Positions 28,877-29,243 of a DNA stretch of 29,243 nucleotides are shown here, in pieces. A program made the translations under genes and the position numbers. The DNA comes from a virus: IMG/VR virus record IMGVR_UViG_3300042339_000237, positions 1 to 29,243 of that record; one strand, written 5' to 3'. Numbering within the stretch: the stretch's first letter is position 1; the number at the start of each line of letters is the position of its first letter. The notes beneath the pieces are model-generated. The model did not search any database. It saw nothing but the letters and a program-made list of their open reading frames with translations, and was not told the DNA's origin.

Positions 28877-29243
28877 TTATTCTCCTAATATTTCACTCAT
28901 AGCATCATCGCTATCCTCTATTACTTCTTCAAACTCTGACTCACTCTTTACTTCAAATAGTTCTTCAAACTTGCTCAATGCATTAACAGTTTTCTTACCA
29001 CTAATACCCTGACTACCTGATTGAAACTGCATCCACAATCTACTGTTTGCATCAATTAACGCAATAGCTTCTTGTTTTGTTTTCTTGCTAAAGATTTCAT
29101 CAATTACATCTTTAAATAAGATACGCTCAAACCGTTCATTCATCAACATCTTAGGAACAATACCTTTTTCATATTGACGATTAGCTTCTTGTACTGCATT
29201 CATATGCATCCAAACATTATGACTTTGAATTAATGTATAACTC
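28877..29243 (-). CDS. Phage protein, N-terminus beyond window
   Basis: The frame stays open to the right edge (at least 122 residues), so the ATG at 29209 is probably internal. Contains ANRQYEKGIVPKMLMNERFERILFKDVIDEIFSKKTKQEAIALIDAN and an acidic C-terminal tail ending SDDAMSEILGE. Helical. I do not recognise a family. Confidence 0.65.
   Translation of the reverse strand, partial: SYTLIQSHNVWMHMNAVQEANRQYEKGIVPKMLMNERFERILFKDVIDEIFSKKTKQEAIALIDANSRLWMQFQSGSQGISGKKTVNALSKFEELFEVKSESEFEEVIEDSDDAMSEILGE

Noticed and set aside
1-29243. tRNA genes, CRISPR arrays, insertion sequences, integrase or attachment sites
   Set aside because: Read for cloverleaf arms, regular repeats, transposase or recombinase motifs; none seen. 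The HNH gene is the only potentially mobile element.

Overview
The window reads as about 29 kb of an AT-rich, densely packed genome of a large tailed bacteriophage, most likely a T4-like myovirus from an environmental (aquatic) lineage. The evidence is the mix of a T4-type ATP-dependent DNA ligase, a T4 RNase H-like 5'-3' exonuclease, UV damage endonuclease, a beta-class DNA methylase, an HNH nuclease, glycosyltransferases and 7-deazaguanine genes, set among many short conserved-looking phage ORFs. Nearly all genes are on the minus strand and are joined by ATGA or TAATG start/stop overlaps. Only two genes are on the plus strand. No structural head or tail genes, integrase, tRNA or CRISPR array were seen. 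The host is unknown. A few small proteins (an acid-shock-like secreted protein, a phasin-like protein, DUF3563/DUF1127-like peptides) hint at a proteobacterial, perhaps betaproteobacterial, host.

Layout, with transcription running mainly from right to left. 28.9-26.2 kb: small conserved proteins, a possible T-fold protein, a glycosyltransferase and a short basic Hc1-histone-like protein. 26.1-21.1 kb: a metabolic block with folE (GTP cyclohydrolase I), a small secreted or lipoprotein-like peptide, a cytidylyltransferase, an APS-kinase/nucleotidyltransferase fusion, a sulfotransferase-like protein, queD, psiE and queE. 21.1-18.5 kb: small ORFs, a GT4-type glycosyltransferase and a sugar-nucleotide epimerase. 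18.5-17.6 kb: a plus-strand DUF5872-like protein with a T4 capsid-targeting-like N-terminus. 17.5-14.2 kb: a repair and nuclease block of uvdE, a conserved unknown, an HNH nuclease, the 5'-3' exonuclease and an AbrB-like protein. 14.2-11.7 kb: a string of short unknown genes. 11.7-11.2 kb: a plus-strand GDPD-like protein. 11.1-9.6 kb: a patch of small host-like genes ending in a strong UUCG-loop terminator. 9.6-7.1 kb: a possible PD-(D/E)XK-type protein followed by a DNA methylase. 7.0-3.6 kb: small genes and a gamma-glutamylcyclotransferase-like protein. 3.6-0 kb: DNA ligase, an acidic zinc-ribbon protein and a membrane/coiled-coil protein that runs off the left edge.

How the parts may work together: FolE, QueD and QueE are three of the four enzymes that turn GTP into preQ0, so the phage probably makes a 7-deazaguanine to modify its DNA (or host tRNA). 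QueC and a base-inserting enzyme would have to come from outside the window or from the host. A coupled trio of nucleotidyltransferase, APS-kinase-like fusion and sulfotransferase-like protein suggests phage-driven PAPS supply and sulfation, near two glycosyltransferases and an epimerase. Regulation appears to use sigma70-type promoters that are close to perfect (several TTGACA-17-TATAAT copies) together with a recurrent GATAAATACTT element that looks like a T4-type late promoter. Several small genes absent from a simple 60-residue ORF cutoff were found by reading the overlaps.
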